A stretch of 64,000 nucleotides of DNA. It comes from Ruegeria meonggei. GTDB lineage: Bacteria > Pseudomonadota > Alphaproteobacteria > Rhodobacterales > Rhodobacteraceae. Position numbers and translations under genes: made by a program. The notes beneath the pieces were generated by a model. It saw nothing but the letters and a program-made list of their open reading frames with translations, searched no databases and was not told where the DNA came from. Within the stretch, counting starts at the first letter, position 1, and each line of letters starts with the position of its first letter. The stretch is taken from contig NZ_FWFP01000017.1 in the NCBI RefSeq assembly GCF_900172215.1, positions 27,111-91,110 of the forward strand. Reading direction: 5' to 3'. Positions 52,566 through 61,952 of this stretch are shown piece after piece.

Positions 52566-53732
52566 CTACCTGTCGCGGATCAGACCTTGCAGTACGGACA
52601 TGATATAATCGACATGTTCGTCGCCAAGAAACTGATGAAGTGGCAAGGAGAGAACTGTATCCTTGAGCGCCATCGCCCCATCTTGCCCCATCCAGTCCAG
52701 ATTGCGGCTGAAGCCAGCCCACCATGGGGTGGCACCTATCCCGCGGGCTTGCAACTCCCGTGCCACGTGATCGCGTTCATCCACCACAACAGGCATCGTC
52801 AGCGGGCAAGAATGCGGGCCAAGCTCGGGTAACAGCATCCGAATACCCTGCATCCCGTTCAGGTGCTGACAATAGCGACGCCAATTGCGCTGTCGGGCAG
52901 CAATCATGCCAGAGGCCGAAAATGCCTGTAGAGATCGGGCCGCAAACGCACTGATCCCTCGGCCACAGAGCCCAGGGTCGAAATAGTAATGGCGGGGCAT
53001 ATCTTCCAAGGCACCGGGCTGCGCCCCACAGGGCGCTTCCTCATGGCGTTGCCCACGCAACCGGCGCAGCATCCGCTGTGACCGGGATGGCCCCAGAACA
53101 TTTGCCAACCCGGCCCGCGCCAGCGTCTTGACAACCGGTTTTCCCGGGGCAGGCCGGGGAAATGGGTTCCCCACTTTCAGATCAGGCGCGTTGACCACAA
53201 GCGCGCCCCCTTGCAGCACAGGTGCAAATTTGTGAAAACAGAACACTGATACGTCCCCGGTATACCCTTCGGCTGGTGCCTTCCCGCTCAACAGGCTGAG
53301 CGCGCAATCCTCGATCATGCGGAGGCCGTGCCTGTCGCACAATGATCTAACCGCAGCCAGGTCGGGTTGCAGCATTCCGAAGTAGTGGATCACATAGACG
53401 GCCTTCGTTCGGTTTGTGATCAGCGGCTCGATCCGCTCCGGGGCCACAAGCAGATCCGCATCAACCGGATATAGCCGCACCTTCAGCCCGGCATGTACAA
53501 GTGGGTCAAGCTCCGAACCGCAATTATACGCCGGTGCCAGAACTTCGTCCCCGGCCTGCAGCCCCAACACATCGCAGGCAGCGCGGATCGCCACACGTGT
53601 CTGAAATGCGTAATGCACCCGCCGATCCGCGAATAACGCCGGAATCCCTCCCTTCGCATCCCGCGCCCAGAAGCTGCCTGCTGTCATTGGCATGGTCACG
53701 ACGGCATCCGCGATCTGGGTGGGCACCTGCAT
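52566..53732 (-). CDS. DegT/DnrJ/EryC1/StrS-type aminotransferase
   Basis: 388 residues. VHYAFQTRVAIRAACDVLGL replaces the usual GR-x-AL block. GDEVLAPAYNCGSELDPLV, YVIHYFGMLQPD and GLRMIEDCALSLLSG are the PLP-binding parts. CFHKFAPVLQGGALV carries the expected Schiff-base lysine, although the usual GEGG is reduced to QGG. The family converts NDP-keto-sugars to amino sugars. The start is taken as ATG 53732; GTG 53750 and TTG 53753 are in frame, and no option has a good ribosome-binding site. A partner acetyltransferase may be one of the FemAB-like proteins nearby. Confidence 0.83.
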   Translation of the reverse strand: MQVPTQIADAVVTMPMTAGSFWARDAKGGIPALFADRRVHYAFQTRVAIRAACDVLGLQAGDEVLAPAYNCGSELDPLVHAGLKVRLYPVDADLLVAPERIEPLITNRTKAVYVIHYFGMLQPDLAAVRSLCDRHGLRMIEDCALSLLSGKAPAEGYTGDVSVFCFHKFAPVLQGGALVVNAPDLKVGNPFPRPAPGKPVVKTLARAGLANVLGPSRSQRMLRRLRGQRHEEAPCGAQPGALEDMPRHYYFDPGLCGRGISAFAARSLQAFSASGMIAARQRNWRRYCQHLNGMQGIRMLLPELGPHSCPLTMPVVVDERDHVARELQARGIGATPWWAGFSRNLDWMGQDGAMALKDTVLSLPLHQFLGDEHVDYIMSVLQGLIRDR

Positions 53733-53985
53733 CAGCTTTTTATCGACCACCAATTTTGACGGGATGTGTAATTGTATTCATGACAGGCAACGAAAAAGCA
53801 CTGCACACCGGCCCGCAGCCTTTCAGCCGTCGTAATCCGATGCGCCCTGACCTGCAGGCTGCGCCCACAAAATTCAGGCAGGACAACTGTCTGAAAAAGT
53901 ATCTCGGCGCCGAATAGCACAGAGCTTACCCTTTTTCCCTGACTTAACCCTGACATTCTCCTCGCCCCCCAGATGACCGCGGGAT

Positions 53986-55077
53986 CTACCCCGCTCTTGT
54001 GATGGACTGTGCCGCGCCCAAACCACGCCGAACGGCCCTTTTCAGCTGCGTCGGTGCCACGTTCGCCTGATGGAACAGCAGATGGTTCACCAGGGTGTGC
54101 TCAGCAGCGCGCCGGACATGGCGCGGTCTGAAATAGGTTTTGTACTCCAGAACGGCGAAATCGGGATGGCTCCGGTCGATATCGGGCAGATATCCTTCGA
54201 CATCCAGATTGGTGCATCCCTGCTCTATCGCCCATTTCATACCCCTGAGCCACAACAGCGGCGCAATGCGCTGATTGCCGATCAGGCTTGCCGCCGCAGG
54301 GTCGGCCACGAAACGTCGGGCATAGGCGGTGATCCGGCTGCGATACAACAGAAAGCCGCCCAGGAAAGTGTCTTTGTAATAAGCGGTAAACAGAGCCCCG
54401 GCCTCGGGATCGTTATAGACATTTCGAAATCCGGCCTCGTATTCGGGACGCGTGACCGGGGTCAGGTTGTTGGGTTTGATCACGAGCGCATTCAGGCAAT
54501 CAAAAAAAACCCCGATCTCATCAGGGGATGTTTCATGGCGGATTTCGACGTCCGAGGCCTCAATATTACGCAGATTGCGGCGCGCGCTTCTGGAAAACGA
54601 ACTGCGCAGCTCTTCCACCGGGCGGTTGAGGTCAATCAGCCCGGTGTCGCGGTGTGGTGTCGGGTCGGTTATTGCCAATCCGGCCCCGGTGAATTGCTGG
54701 TGTAGCAGGTCGGCCTCATCATCAAGCCAATAGGGCGTCACCTTGATGGCATCAACCTTGGCAAACCGGGGATGGTCCGAGACAGCAACCACAAACTCGG
54801 CCAACGTTTCGGCATCGTCACAAATCGGCCCGCTCAGCGCCAGCGCAACAGAATATCTGCCGACAACAAGCTTGCTGCGGTACAGGGAAAACAAACCAAC
54901 GGCGCAAATCTGCCCCTGGCGGCGTGCGATCACGAAGACCACGGTGCCGCCAAGCGCACGCTCGACATCGGCAAACCGCGGATCCTGTCTGGGGTGCTGA
55001 TGCTGGCAACCGGCCACAAATTCACGCCATTCATGTATTTGTTCACCGGTCAGGTCATCGTAACATTCGATATCCAT
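53986..55077 (-). CDS. FemAB/BioF2-like acyltransferase (1 of 3)
   Basis: 363 residues of the double GNAT-fold type. DPRFADVERALGGTVVFVIARRQGQI opens the first lobe. FSRSARRNLRNIEASDVEI is the RNxRR-like hinge, and a second lobe carries GALFTAYYKDTFLGGFLLY and WAIEQGCTNLDVEGYLPD. FemAB-like proteins in EPS loci transfer acyl or aminoacyl groups to sugars. It stands 233 bases from the DegT gene in the same orientation, which suggests it may acylate the amino sugar that DegT makes. It is unlike the two other acyltransferases to the right, so it is probably not a recent duplicate. Confidence 0.82.
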   Translation of the reverse strand: MDIECYDDLTGEQIHEWREFVAGCQHQHPRQDPRFADVERALGGTVVFVIARRQGQICAVGLFSLYRSKLVVGRYSVALALSGPICDDAETLAEFVVAVSDHPRFAKVDAIKVTPYWLDDEADLLHQQFTGAGLAITDPTPHRDTGLIDLNRPVEELRSSFSRSARRNLRNIEASDVEIRHETSPDEIGVFFDCLNALVIKPNNLTPVTRPEYEAGFRNVYNDPEAGALFTAYYKDTFLGGFLLYRSRITAYARRFVADPAAASLIGNQRIAPLLWLRGMKWAIEQGCTNLDVEGYLPDIDRSHPDFAVLEYKTYFRPRHVRRAAEHTLVNHLLFHQANVAPTQLKRAVRRGLGAAQSITRAG

Positions 55078-55298
55078 TAACCACTCACTTTCCTGGCACG
55101 ACTACGGAAACGTCAGCCAAAAATACCAAAGCTATTAAATTCGCCATCTTTTTTAAAAATATAGAAGGTATATGCCACGAAATGTAAAAATAATTCACCG
55201 CCTCAGTGGTTTCGCACGCAGAAATGCGGATCATTGGCCTATGCTCCGGTGAATTAAGCGCCTGTTGCGATGTATGTTTCTCTGGGGTCGAGAGTGTC

Positions 55299-56270
55299 AT
55301 GAGCGTTTCATCTGAATCAGCAAGCACGCAATGTGCTATTTCCATTGTCATCGTAAGCTGGAACACAAGGGATATTCTGCAGGATTGTCTCGAATCCATT
55401 GCCAATCAAACCACCCTGCCCCATGAGGTGATCGTGGTGGATAATGCCTCGACCGATGGCTCGCAGGACATGATCCGGCAGAGCTTTCCGGATGTGACGC
55501 TGATCGCCAATACCGACAACCGGGGCTTTGCGGCGGCCAATAATCAGGGGTTGGAGATTGCCAAGGGTGACAAGCTTTTGCTGCTCAACCCCGATACGAT
55601 CGTTCTGGATCACGCGATCGACGTCATGAGCGGCTGGCTCGACGCGCATCCGGATGTCGGATGTGTGGGATGCCAGGTCTTTGAGGATGCCGATACGATT
55701 CAACGCACATGTTTTGCCGACCCCGGGCCGCTGAATCTGGCACTGATCGAATTCGGACTATACCGGCTTGCCCCCCGGCACCCCTTGTTGGGTTGCCCTG
55801 AATATGGCGACTGGAACCGTGACAGCGAACGCGACGTGGATGTGGTGTCGGGCATGTTCATGCTGGTGCCACGACATGTCTTCGAAGCTGTCGGGCTGCT
55901 CGATGAAGCTTTTTTTGTCTACTCAGAAGAAGCTGACTGGTGTCGACGCATTCGCGACGCAGGCTGGCGCTGTGTTTTTTCCCCCGAGGCACGTATCCTG
56001 CACCTTGAGGGGGGCTCAAAAAGCACCGCGCAAATCAAATCGCGTATGTATGTACAAAAACAAAAAAGCAAGATGATCTACACGCGCAAGCATTATGGAT
56101 GGTTTGGCGCTTTGTGCGCCAAAAGCGCCTTCCTGTGTAGCGCGATCCTGCGCGGCGGCGCCTTTGGGTTGGCCAATCTGGCCCGTTCTACACCAAATCA
56201 CAAAGCCAAGGTGCGTCTGGCACGGGACGTAATCCGGTTTCATCTGTTCGGGCGGGAACCGGCAGCATGA
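55299..56270 (+). CDS. Glycosyltransferase family 2 (WbbL/rhamnosyltransferase-like)
   Basis: 323 residues. ISIVIVSWNTRDILQDCLES starts the domain, VVDNASTDGS binds the nucleotide, NRGFAAANNQGL and LLLNPDTIVLD supply the WbbL-type blocks, and VDVVSGMFMLVPRHVF with VYSEEADWCRRI supplies the catalytic acids. A basic C-terminus (YVQKQKSK) may bind the membrane. The start is ATG 55299, after GAGAG; a longer frame reaches 55206. First gene of a four-gene operon, each linked by an ATGA overlap. Confidence 0.88.
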   Translation: MSVSSESASTQCAISIVIVSWNTRDILQDCLESIANQTTLPHEVIVVDNASTDGSQDMIRQSFPDVTLIANTDNRGFAAANNQGLEIAKGDKLLLLNPDTIVLDHAIDVMSGWLDAHPDVGCVGCQVFEDADTIQRTCFADPGPLNLALIEFGLYRLAPRHPLLGCPEYGDWNRDSERDVDVVSGMFMLVPRHVFEAVGLLDEAFFVYSEEADWCRRIRDAGWRCVFSPEARILHLEGGSKSTAQIKSRMYVQKQKSKMIYTRKHYGWFGALCAKSAFLCSAILRGGAFGLANLARSTPNHKAKVRLARDVIRFHLFGREPAA

Positions 56271-57490
56271 AACAAATACGGCATAACCATCATCGGCTGT
56301 CACTGGAATGCCTTGAGGTGCCTCCCAATCAGCTGCCTGCGCCGGAAGATTGGGATGCCCTTGTCCGGCAAACCGGAGCCGAAATCTATTTCCTTTCCGG
56401 CTGGCAAAAGGCCTGGTGGCACCACTATGGCGCAGATTTCTCATCAGGCCGGAAGCCCGTCTGTTTCATCCTGAGGAAAGGCGAGCAGATTATTGGGGTC
56501 CTGCCCTTCTGTCTCGAAACGATCTGGACCGGGCCGGTGCCCGCGCGGGTTGCGCGTCTGGCCGGGGTAGATTCAAACTTTGCCATCATGACCCTGCCGA
56601 TTGACACGGGAATGGAAACCGAGGCACTGACCGCCGTCTTAGACTTTCTGGTGCATGACTTGCATTGCACAACCATCAGCCTTTCCCCGCTGTCGCAACA
56701 ATCACAGCAGTTAGGGCTTATCCGCGCCGCCTGCACCAGCTGTCCCGCAGTTACCGAGGTTCGGTACAGAAGCGATCGCGGCCATACGTTGATGCATCTT
56801 CCCGACCACCCGGATTCATTCATGGCAGCGCTGTCCAAGAGCCGACGCCGCGAAGTCCGGCGCGACCTGAAGCGTCTGACCCGGGACGAACCGCTGCGCA
56901 GCACCTGCTCAACACCGGATACCCGGGATGAAATGATGGACCGCTTCATCGACCTGCATACACGGCAATGGGAAGCGACCGGAAAAGGGGGGCATTTTTC
57001 GGACTGGCGCGTTGCAGCAGCGTTTTATCGCACTTTGCTGCACCTGCTGGCCCCAAACAGCCAGGCGGCAATAGACGAACAGTGGCTGGGCGATACGCTG
57101 CTGTCGAGCCAACTGCGCTTTACGCAGGGCACCAAGGCCTATTGGTGGCTGAATGCCCGTTCTGTCGACCCCCGGTTCAACAAAGTCGGCCTTGGCCGCG
57201 TTGGACTGGTTGAGCGCGTGGAAGATCTGATCAATACCGGCTCACGCCTTGTCGAAGCCGGTGCGGGAAAATATGAGTACAAGCTCAGCTACGGCGGAGA
57301 GCTGATCCCCATTCACAGCTTGGTGCTAGCCTCCACACGCCCTGTGGCGCGCCTGCAAACGCGCGCCCTGCTCCTTTGGGCGGGTGCGCTTCATCTATTC
57401 TATTATCGTCTTTGGTTCCTAAAAATCCGATCGCGGCTGAACACCAAACCACGACCGCTTTGGACCGCCTGGATACGGACGCGATTATGA
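56267..57490 (+). CDS. CelD/BcsL-like GNAT acyltransferase (2 of 3)
   Basis: 407 residues. LSGWQKAWWHHYGADFSSGRKP is the entry block of the CelD/BcsL family, and SKSRRREVRRDLKRL the central arginine-rich turn. The second lobe shows GTKAYWWLNARSVDPRFNKVGLGRV. The tail (after about residue 350) is hydrophobic and basic, suggesting membrane contact. Relatives are linked to acylation of cellulose or EPS. The ATG lies in the stop of the GT2 gene (ATGA at 56267-56270). Confidence 0.85.
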   Translation: MKQIRHNHHRLSLECLEVPPNQLPAPEDWDALVRQTGAEIYFLSGWQKAWWHHYGADFSSGRKPVCFILRKGEQIIGVLPFCLETIWTGPVPARVARLAGVDSNFAIMTLPIDTGMETEALTAVLDFLVHDLHCTTISLSPLSQQSQQLGLIRAACTSCPAVTEVRYRSDRGHTLMHLPDHPDSFMAALSKSRRREVRRDLKRLTRDEPLRSTCSTPDTRDEMMDRFIDLHTRQWEATGKGGHFSDWRVAAAFYRTLLHLLAPNSQAAIDEQWLGDTLLSSQLRFTQGTKAYWWLNARSVDPRFNKVGLGRVGLVERVEDLINTGSRLVEAGAGKYEYKLSYGGELIPIHSLVLASTRPVARLQTRALLLWAGALHLFYYRLWFLKIRSRLNTKPRPLWTAWIRTRL

Positions 57491-58533
57491 ACATGACATC
57501 CCGCCCGTTTTCCCTGCACACGGTTCAGCCAAAGGACTGGCCACAGCTCAGCGCTGCATTCCTTGACCTGACCTATGAGCAAAGCCTGACCTATGCCCGC
57601 GCCGCTGCTGCGCGGATCGGGGCCGAGGTGAGTTTCGTTTCTGTGTCAGACGCTTCCGAGCAGCCGGTTGCTGCGGCATGTCTGCGGATCAAACGTGTTC
57701 CTGGGCTGGGGCGCGGGATCATCTGGATTGCAGCCGGGCCCCTGATACAGCATCGGACCTGCCCCAACCCGGATACCATCCGGATACGAGCCATCCTTGC
57801 GGCATTGCGCACCCATGCGCAGAAGACGGGGCACATTTTGCGGCTGCGACTGCCTGCATCGTTCCTGCAGGACCTTCCCGCACTGAACGGTCTGGCGGAA
57901 CAGGAGGGTTTCATGCCCTCGGACCGGTCCCCGCCCTATCGGACGGTGATCGTCGATTGCGATCAGGACGAAGACACGCTGATGCGCGCATTGCATGGCA
58001 AATGGCGAAACCCCCTGCGCAATGCGCTGAAAGCAAAGCTCACGCTGGAATGTATGCCAGTCGCCGACGGCTGCGAGCGGTTTCGTGCGCTTTATGATGA
58101 GGTACAGGCCGCCAAGGGGTTCAGCCCGGATATTCCACCAGATTTCTACTATCCACTGCGCGGGCCGGATTTTACGCACGACTTGCTGATCGCCAGAAAG
58201 GATGGGACCGATGTCGCTTGCATGACAATCGGACGATCGGGAACCAGGTCTGTTTACCTGTTCGGCGCCACCCCCGAGATCGGGCGGCGCCTGAACGCCG
58301 GGCACTATCTGATGTGGCAAGCTATTCTGCACAGCCGGAAACTGGGCATTAAACATTTCGATCTGGGCGGCATACATCCACAGACCAACCCAAGCGTCAC
58401 GCGCTTCAAACAACGAACCGGCGGTGTCGATGTCACCGCCCCCGGCCCCTATGAATTCCGGCCTGCAAACATCTCATCACCCCTGATCAGGGCGGCTGAG
58501 GCGTTGCATACCCATCTGAAGGCCCGGCGATGA
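57487..58533 (+). CDS. FemAB-family peptidyl/acyltransferase (3 of 3)
   Basis: 348 residues. It contains LNALKAKLTL-like hinge sequence (KWRNPLRNALKAKL), FSPDIPPDFYYPLRG, the FemX-type block YLFGATPEIGRRLNAGHYLMWQA, then GIKHFDLGGIHPQTNPSVTRFKQRTGG. This is the closest of the three to true FemAB/FmhB proteins, which add aminoacyl groups. The TGA of the preceding gene overlaps its ATG (57487-57490). In exosortase loci a FemAB-related protein is a common companion of a deacetylase; here the deacetylase follows at once. Confidence 0.86.
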   Translation: MNMTSRPFSLHTVQPKDWPQLSAAFLDLTYEQSLTYARAAAARIGAEVSFVSVSDASEQPVAAACLRIKRVPGLGRGIIWIAAGPLIQHRTCPNPDTIRIRAILAALRTHAQKTGHILRLRLPASFLQDLPALNGLAEQEGFMPSDRSPPYRTVIVDCDQDEDTLMRALHGKWRNPLRNALKAKLTLECMPVADGCERFRALYDEVQAAKGFSPDIPPDFYYPLRGPDFTHDLLIARKDGTDVACMTIGRSGTRSVYLFGATPEIGRRLNAGHYLMWQAILHSRKLGIKHFDLGGIHPQTNPSVTRFKQRTGGVDVTAPGPYEFRPANISSPLIRAAEALHTHLKARR

Positions 58534-59210
58534 AACCCACGATCAGCATCAATTTCCACGGCATCGGCGACCCAAAACGCACTCTTGAACCCGACGAAGC
58601 CCCCTATTGGGTAACCCGCGACCAGTTTGAGAATGTCCTGGACCGGATTGCGGCAACCCCAGATCCGGCAGCATATGTGATCACCTTTGATGACGGCAAT
58701 CAGTCGGATCATGATATCGCGCTGCCAGCGCTTGTCGCACGTGGGCTGACGGCGCGCTACTTTGTACTGACCGGACGGATTGGCCACCCCGGATCCCTGA
58801 ACGCCGGGCACATACGAACGCTTCAGGAGGCGGGCATGACCATCGGTAGTCACGGGGTCGCCCACGTCGCCTGGCCAACACTGGAAGAGGGCGCACTGAC
58901 ACGCGAAATATGCGACTCGCGCGCCCGGCTCGAAGATATCTGCAGCCAGCCGGTGACCGAGGCCGGCATTCCCTTTGGGCGCTACGACGCACGCGTTCTG
59001 CGGGCCTTGCATACAGCGCGCTACACTGCCGTTTGGTCAAGCGATGGCGGCAAGATGAAGCAGAACGCCTTTCTCCGACCGCGCACATCACTGCGCAGAG
59101 ACATGACTGAGACCATGATGGCCTCTATCCTCGCCGGACAGATGTCACCTGTGCGCAGGTTGCGCCGTACGCTGGGCATGATGCGGCGGCAGTGGATTGT
59201 GACCGGCTGA
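58530..59210 (+). CDS. Polysaccharide deacetylase, second copy
   Basis: 226 residues. YVITFDDGNQSDHDIALP supplies the DD metal/catalytic pair near residue 52. MTIGSHGVAHVAWP supplies the H-x3-H near residue 109, and GIPFGRYDARVLRAL follows, all of NodB/CE4 type. No signal peptide. It starts by ATGA overlap with the FemAB gene. The deacetylated amine it would expose is a natural acceptor for the FemAB-like enzymes beside it (inference). Its last 66 bases overlap, tail to tail, the polymerase gene. Confidence 0.89.
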   Translation: MKPTISINFHGIGDPKRTLEPDEAPYWVTRDQFENVLDRIAATPDPAAYVITFDDGNQSDHDIALPALVARGLTARYFVLTGRIGHPGSLNAGHIRTLQEAGMTIGSHGVAHVAWPTLEEGALTREICDSRARLEDICSQPVTEAGIPFGRYDARVLRALHTARYTAVWSSDGGKMKQNAFLRPRTSLRRDMTETMMASILAGQMSPVRRLRRTLGMMRRQWIVTG

Positions 59211-60548
59211 AACCCGAGGAGCAGTTGGCGCTTCTACCCCCGACATTTCAGGCGGAAACCGCGTATAGCGGATTGTGCGCTTGGTCTGCTTTTGCTGTGT
59301 CTCTGAATTGGTCCCCTGATCCCCTTCTGCATCCAGCAACCAGACGCCTGCACCAAAAAGAAACATGAAAAAGCAGAAGGTCGCGTCCCAGAGATGCACG
59401 GTCACCGCAGACACGCAAAAGGCACAAAGGGCGAATAGATACCCCAATCGGGCATCAGCTACGGCCCCAGTAAGCGATCTGCGACCGATCTGGATGAACA
59501 TTGTGAGCACGGTTCCCAGCAGCAAAAACAATCCGGGAAACCCGTGCCGCAATGTCATCAACAGCCAAAAATTGTCGACGCTGCTGAGGGTCATCCAATG
59601 CGGGCGGGTCCAGTCGTGCATGCCGATTCCAAAAACCGGATTTCGCATTATGTCATCCCTGGCAAATTCAAATGTCAGGATACGCCACCACGCCGTCCCC
59701 GGCGTAAGCGTCATATGCGTTGCTATAATCTGAAAAACGTTGCGGTTAGACCCGGCCTCAACAACAATATAAAAAATTGCGAAACAGATCAGCAAAACTT
59801 TCCACTTATTTTTAAGAAAGCTGAACATCTTGTTCCATGCCATCAACGCCATCTGAATGATGACATTGAGAAAGGCCCCCGAAGACAACGAGGTAAATAC
59901 CACTATCCCCGCGAGGGAGCTAAGACTGACTTTCCTGAACAGTGTTTTGTTCCATCCCAGCACATACCAGAACAAGGCAAACGAAGGTGTCATGAACACA
60001 CCAAACAGGATCGGATGCGGCATGGTCGCCTGAGCACGGAATAATCCCAGTCGAGGTTCATAAATCCATTTTTGATACACATTCGCGAACCCGCCGAAGA
60101 AATCGAGCAATGGCGACTGCTCCGTGGCCATCTCGTACAGAGAAAAGGGCAAAAGGATCACAATGAGGATCAGAAACCAGCGCACGAAATACCGAAAGGA
60201 CTCCAGATCTCGGATATAGGCCCGAGCAATGAAATAAGGGGCAAGAATCTCGATCGTCAGCATGCCGATAAACTGCCACTTGGACACCAACCCGTGATTG
60301 ACGGTTAGGGTCAGCGCAGACCAGAAGGCAAATCCGACGATCAACCAGTCCACCCCACGAATCTTGCCGGCGCTTCCATTCAACCAACGGATCATCGCTG
60401 GCAGCAGAAAAATGATCAAAACGACGCGATAGCCCGTCAGCTTCAAACCGCCAAGGGAAAAGAAAAACGGCATTGTGAAAGAGACCATCAACAATGCTAC
60501 GGCGACTGGTCGCGCGACCCTTTCATCAATCCGATCTGCCGTAATCAC
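59145..60548 (-). CDS. O-antigen ligase/Wzy-family membrane protein
   Basis: 467 residues with about ten hydrophobic segments. A long periplasmic loop in the second half contains GTAWWRILTFEFARDDIM and NPVFGIGMHDW, followed by FPGLFLLLGTVLTMF. The pattern matches EPS polymerases or O-antigen ligases of the Wzy_C superfamily. It is the only clear polymerase in the window. The start is GTG 60548; the polar C-terminal tail of about 45 residues is Pro/His/Arg-rich and overlaps the deacetylase gene on the other strand. Confidence 0.85.
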   Translation of the reverse strand: MITADRIDERVARPVAVALLMVSFTMPFFFSLGGLKLTGYRVVLIIFLLPAMIRWLNGSAGKIRGVDWLIVGFAFWSALTLTVNHGLVSKWQFIGMLTIEILAPYFIARAYIRDLESFRYFVRWFLILIVILLPFSLYEMATEQSPLLDFFGGFANVYQKWIYEPRLGLFRAQATMPHPILFGVFMTPSFALFWYVLGWNKTLFRKVSLSSLAGIVVFTSLSSGAFLNVIIQMALMAWNKMFSFLKNKWKVLLICFAIFYIVVEAGSNRNVFQIIATHMTLTPGTAWWRILTFEFARDDIMRNPVFGIGMHDWTRPHWMTLSSVDNFWLLMTLRHGFPGLFLLLGTVLTMFIQIGRRSLTGAVADARLGYLFALCAFCVSAVTVHLWDATFCFFMFLFGAGVWLLDAEGDQGTNSETQQKQTKRTIRYTRFPPEMSGVEAPTAPRVSAGHNPLPPHHAQRTAQPAHR

Positions 60549-60677
60549 CGCTATACCAATACCTGAAAAACTTGTGATCTAACCACTTACGTGAGTGATA
60601 CCAGATTAGAACATACGCATCGGTTCACCGTCGATAAAATTCTTGTATGCCGCAAATCTCTGGGATTTCCCCTTTTA

Positions 60678-61952
60678 CTACCGGGTCGGATAGTTGTTCG
60701 CCAAAGAAGAGCCGGCATTCAACTGGTCGACAGTGCTGCCTGCACGTACTCCATATTCGTTATACCCATTTTTCTCTCCACGCGCGTGATACACGAATTC
60801 ACGATCATAAAAGCCGCGCTTTGAAGAGTTTTCATTTTGAATGAAAGCGTTGTTCAGCACTACCCAGTCGCGCTGGTTATTGTGTCCGATGATGTTTGCA
60901 ACAGCGTTTTGCTCGATTACAACCGAAGTTGAATCCCCCGAGATGTTTATGGCAGGGGTAGAATGCCCTCCGGGCACCCGGATCACAGAGTTTTTTCTGA
61001 CGGAGATATTGTCAGATCCGTGGATAGAAATGCCGTGAACGTGGGCATTGTAGATTATATTATTCTCGATTAGCACATTTCGGTGGCGCATATTGCGGTT
61101 GCCAAGATCCTTTCCATCACCACCAGCCCAGATGGTCTGCGTAAAATCACCCCGCCCCATGTCAAACACATTGTCGCGAATGACGATGTCGCTACTTCCA
61201 CTCGGGGTCACCCGCATGATCTGAATCATGTCACGATGATCCATTGACCCGGCGGCTCCCCCAAAATCGTACAGGTGGTTCTTTTCAATCGTCAGCCCCG
61301 TTATTGCATCCAGATTGATCCCGTCAGATCGGATGGTGTGAATTGTATTCCCAATATACGCTATGCGGGCCGATTGACCCGCAAGCGTTCCTGACCACCA
61401 TTTCCGAAATACACTGCCTGATACGCGGATGTCGCTACTGCGCCAGGTACGCAGGCCAACCCCGAAACCGTACCCATCCGCCTCAGAATTTGTGTCATGC
61501 GCGAAATCTCCGTCAAAAACGGAATTCGAAATCTGGATATGCCTGCTTTCACCAATGCTGAAAGGGAAGGAAAAATGCGGATCTCCGTTTTTGAAGACAT
61601 AGTCGAAATAGAGGCTATCCAACACCAGATTGGCGGTGCCACCCAGAAAAAACCCGGTAAAGCAGGCAGGGGATGCCGGGTTGGCAGACCGGATTGTCAC
61701 GTCGGATTGATAAACTTTATTCACGCGCAGCAGGCCGTAATTTCCTGGCTCAAGGGCGAATATCTCCCCTCCGCGCGCTTGTTGAAGAACCGTGGACAGT
61801 TCAGATGCATTGCGAATGATCTGACCTTCTCCTGAGGGTGCCGCCCTCACCGGAATCTCTGCGCCCGAGCAAGCCGGTGCTGCAGACACAGGAGCTGAAA
61901 ACAGGGCTGCCAAAGCGCCAACCAAAGCCAGAGATGCCCTAAATACGCGCAT
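60678..61952 (-). CDS. Secreted right-handed parallel beta-helix protein A
   Basis: 424 residues. A Sec signal peptide (VFRASLALVGALAALFSAPVSAAP) is cut near Ala-Pro at about residue 25. Two cysteines lie early, then about ten beta-helix coils such as DGINLDAITGLTIEKNHLYDFG and NNISVRKNSV-type turns. The most conserved surface block is GGAAGSMDHRDMIQI, followed by VFDMGRGDFTQTIWAGGDGK. Such folds occur in pectate/alginate lyases and C5-epimerases; I do not see the DPHE/DPHD epimerase motif, so the activity is open. GGAGAGGGGAATTAC before ATG 61952 fixes the start. A homologue lacking a signal peptide is divergently encoded at 62386. Confidence 0.85.
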   Translation of the reverse strand: MRVFRASLALVGALAALFSAPVSAAPACSGAEIPVRAAPSGEGQIIRNASELSTVLQQARGGEIFALEPGNYGLLRVNKVYQSDVTIRSANPASPACFTGFFLGGTANLVLDSLYFDYVFKNGDPHFSFPFSIGESRHIQISNSVFDGDFAHDTNSEADGYGFGVGLRTWRSSDIRVSGSVFRKWWSGTLAGQSARIAYIGNTIHTIRSDGINLDAITGLTIEKNHLYDFGGAAGSMDHRDMIQIMRVTPSGSSDIVIRDNVFDMGRGDFTQTIWAGGDGKDLGNRNMRHRNVLIENNIIYNAHVHGISIHGSDNISVRKNSVIRVPGGHSTPAINISGDSTSVVIEQNAVANIIGHNNQRDWVVLNNAFIQNENSSKRGFYDREFVYHARGEKNGYNEYGVRAGSTVDQLNAGSSLANNYPTR

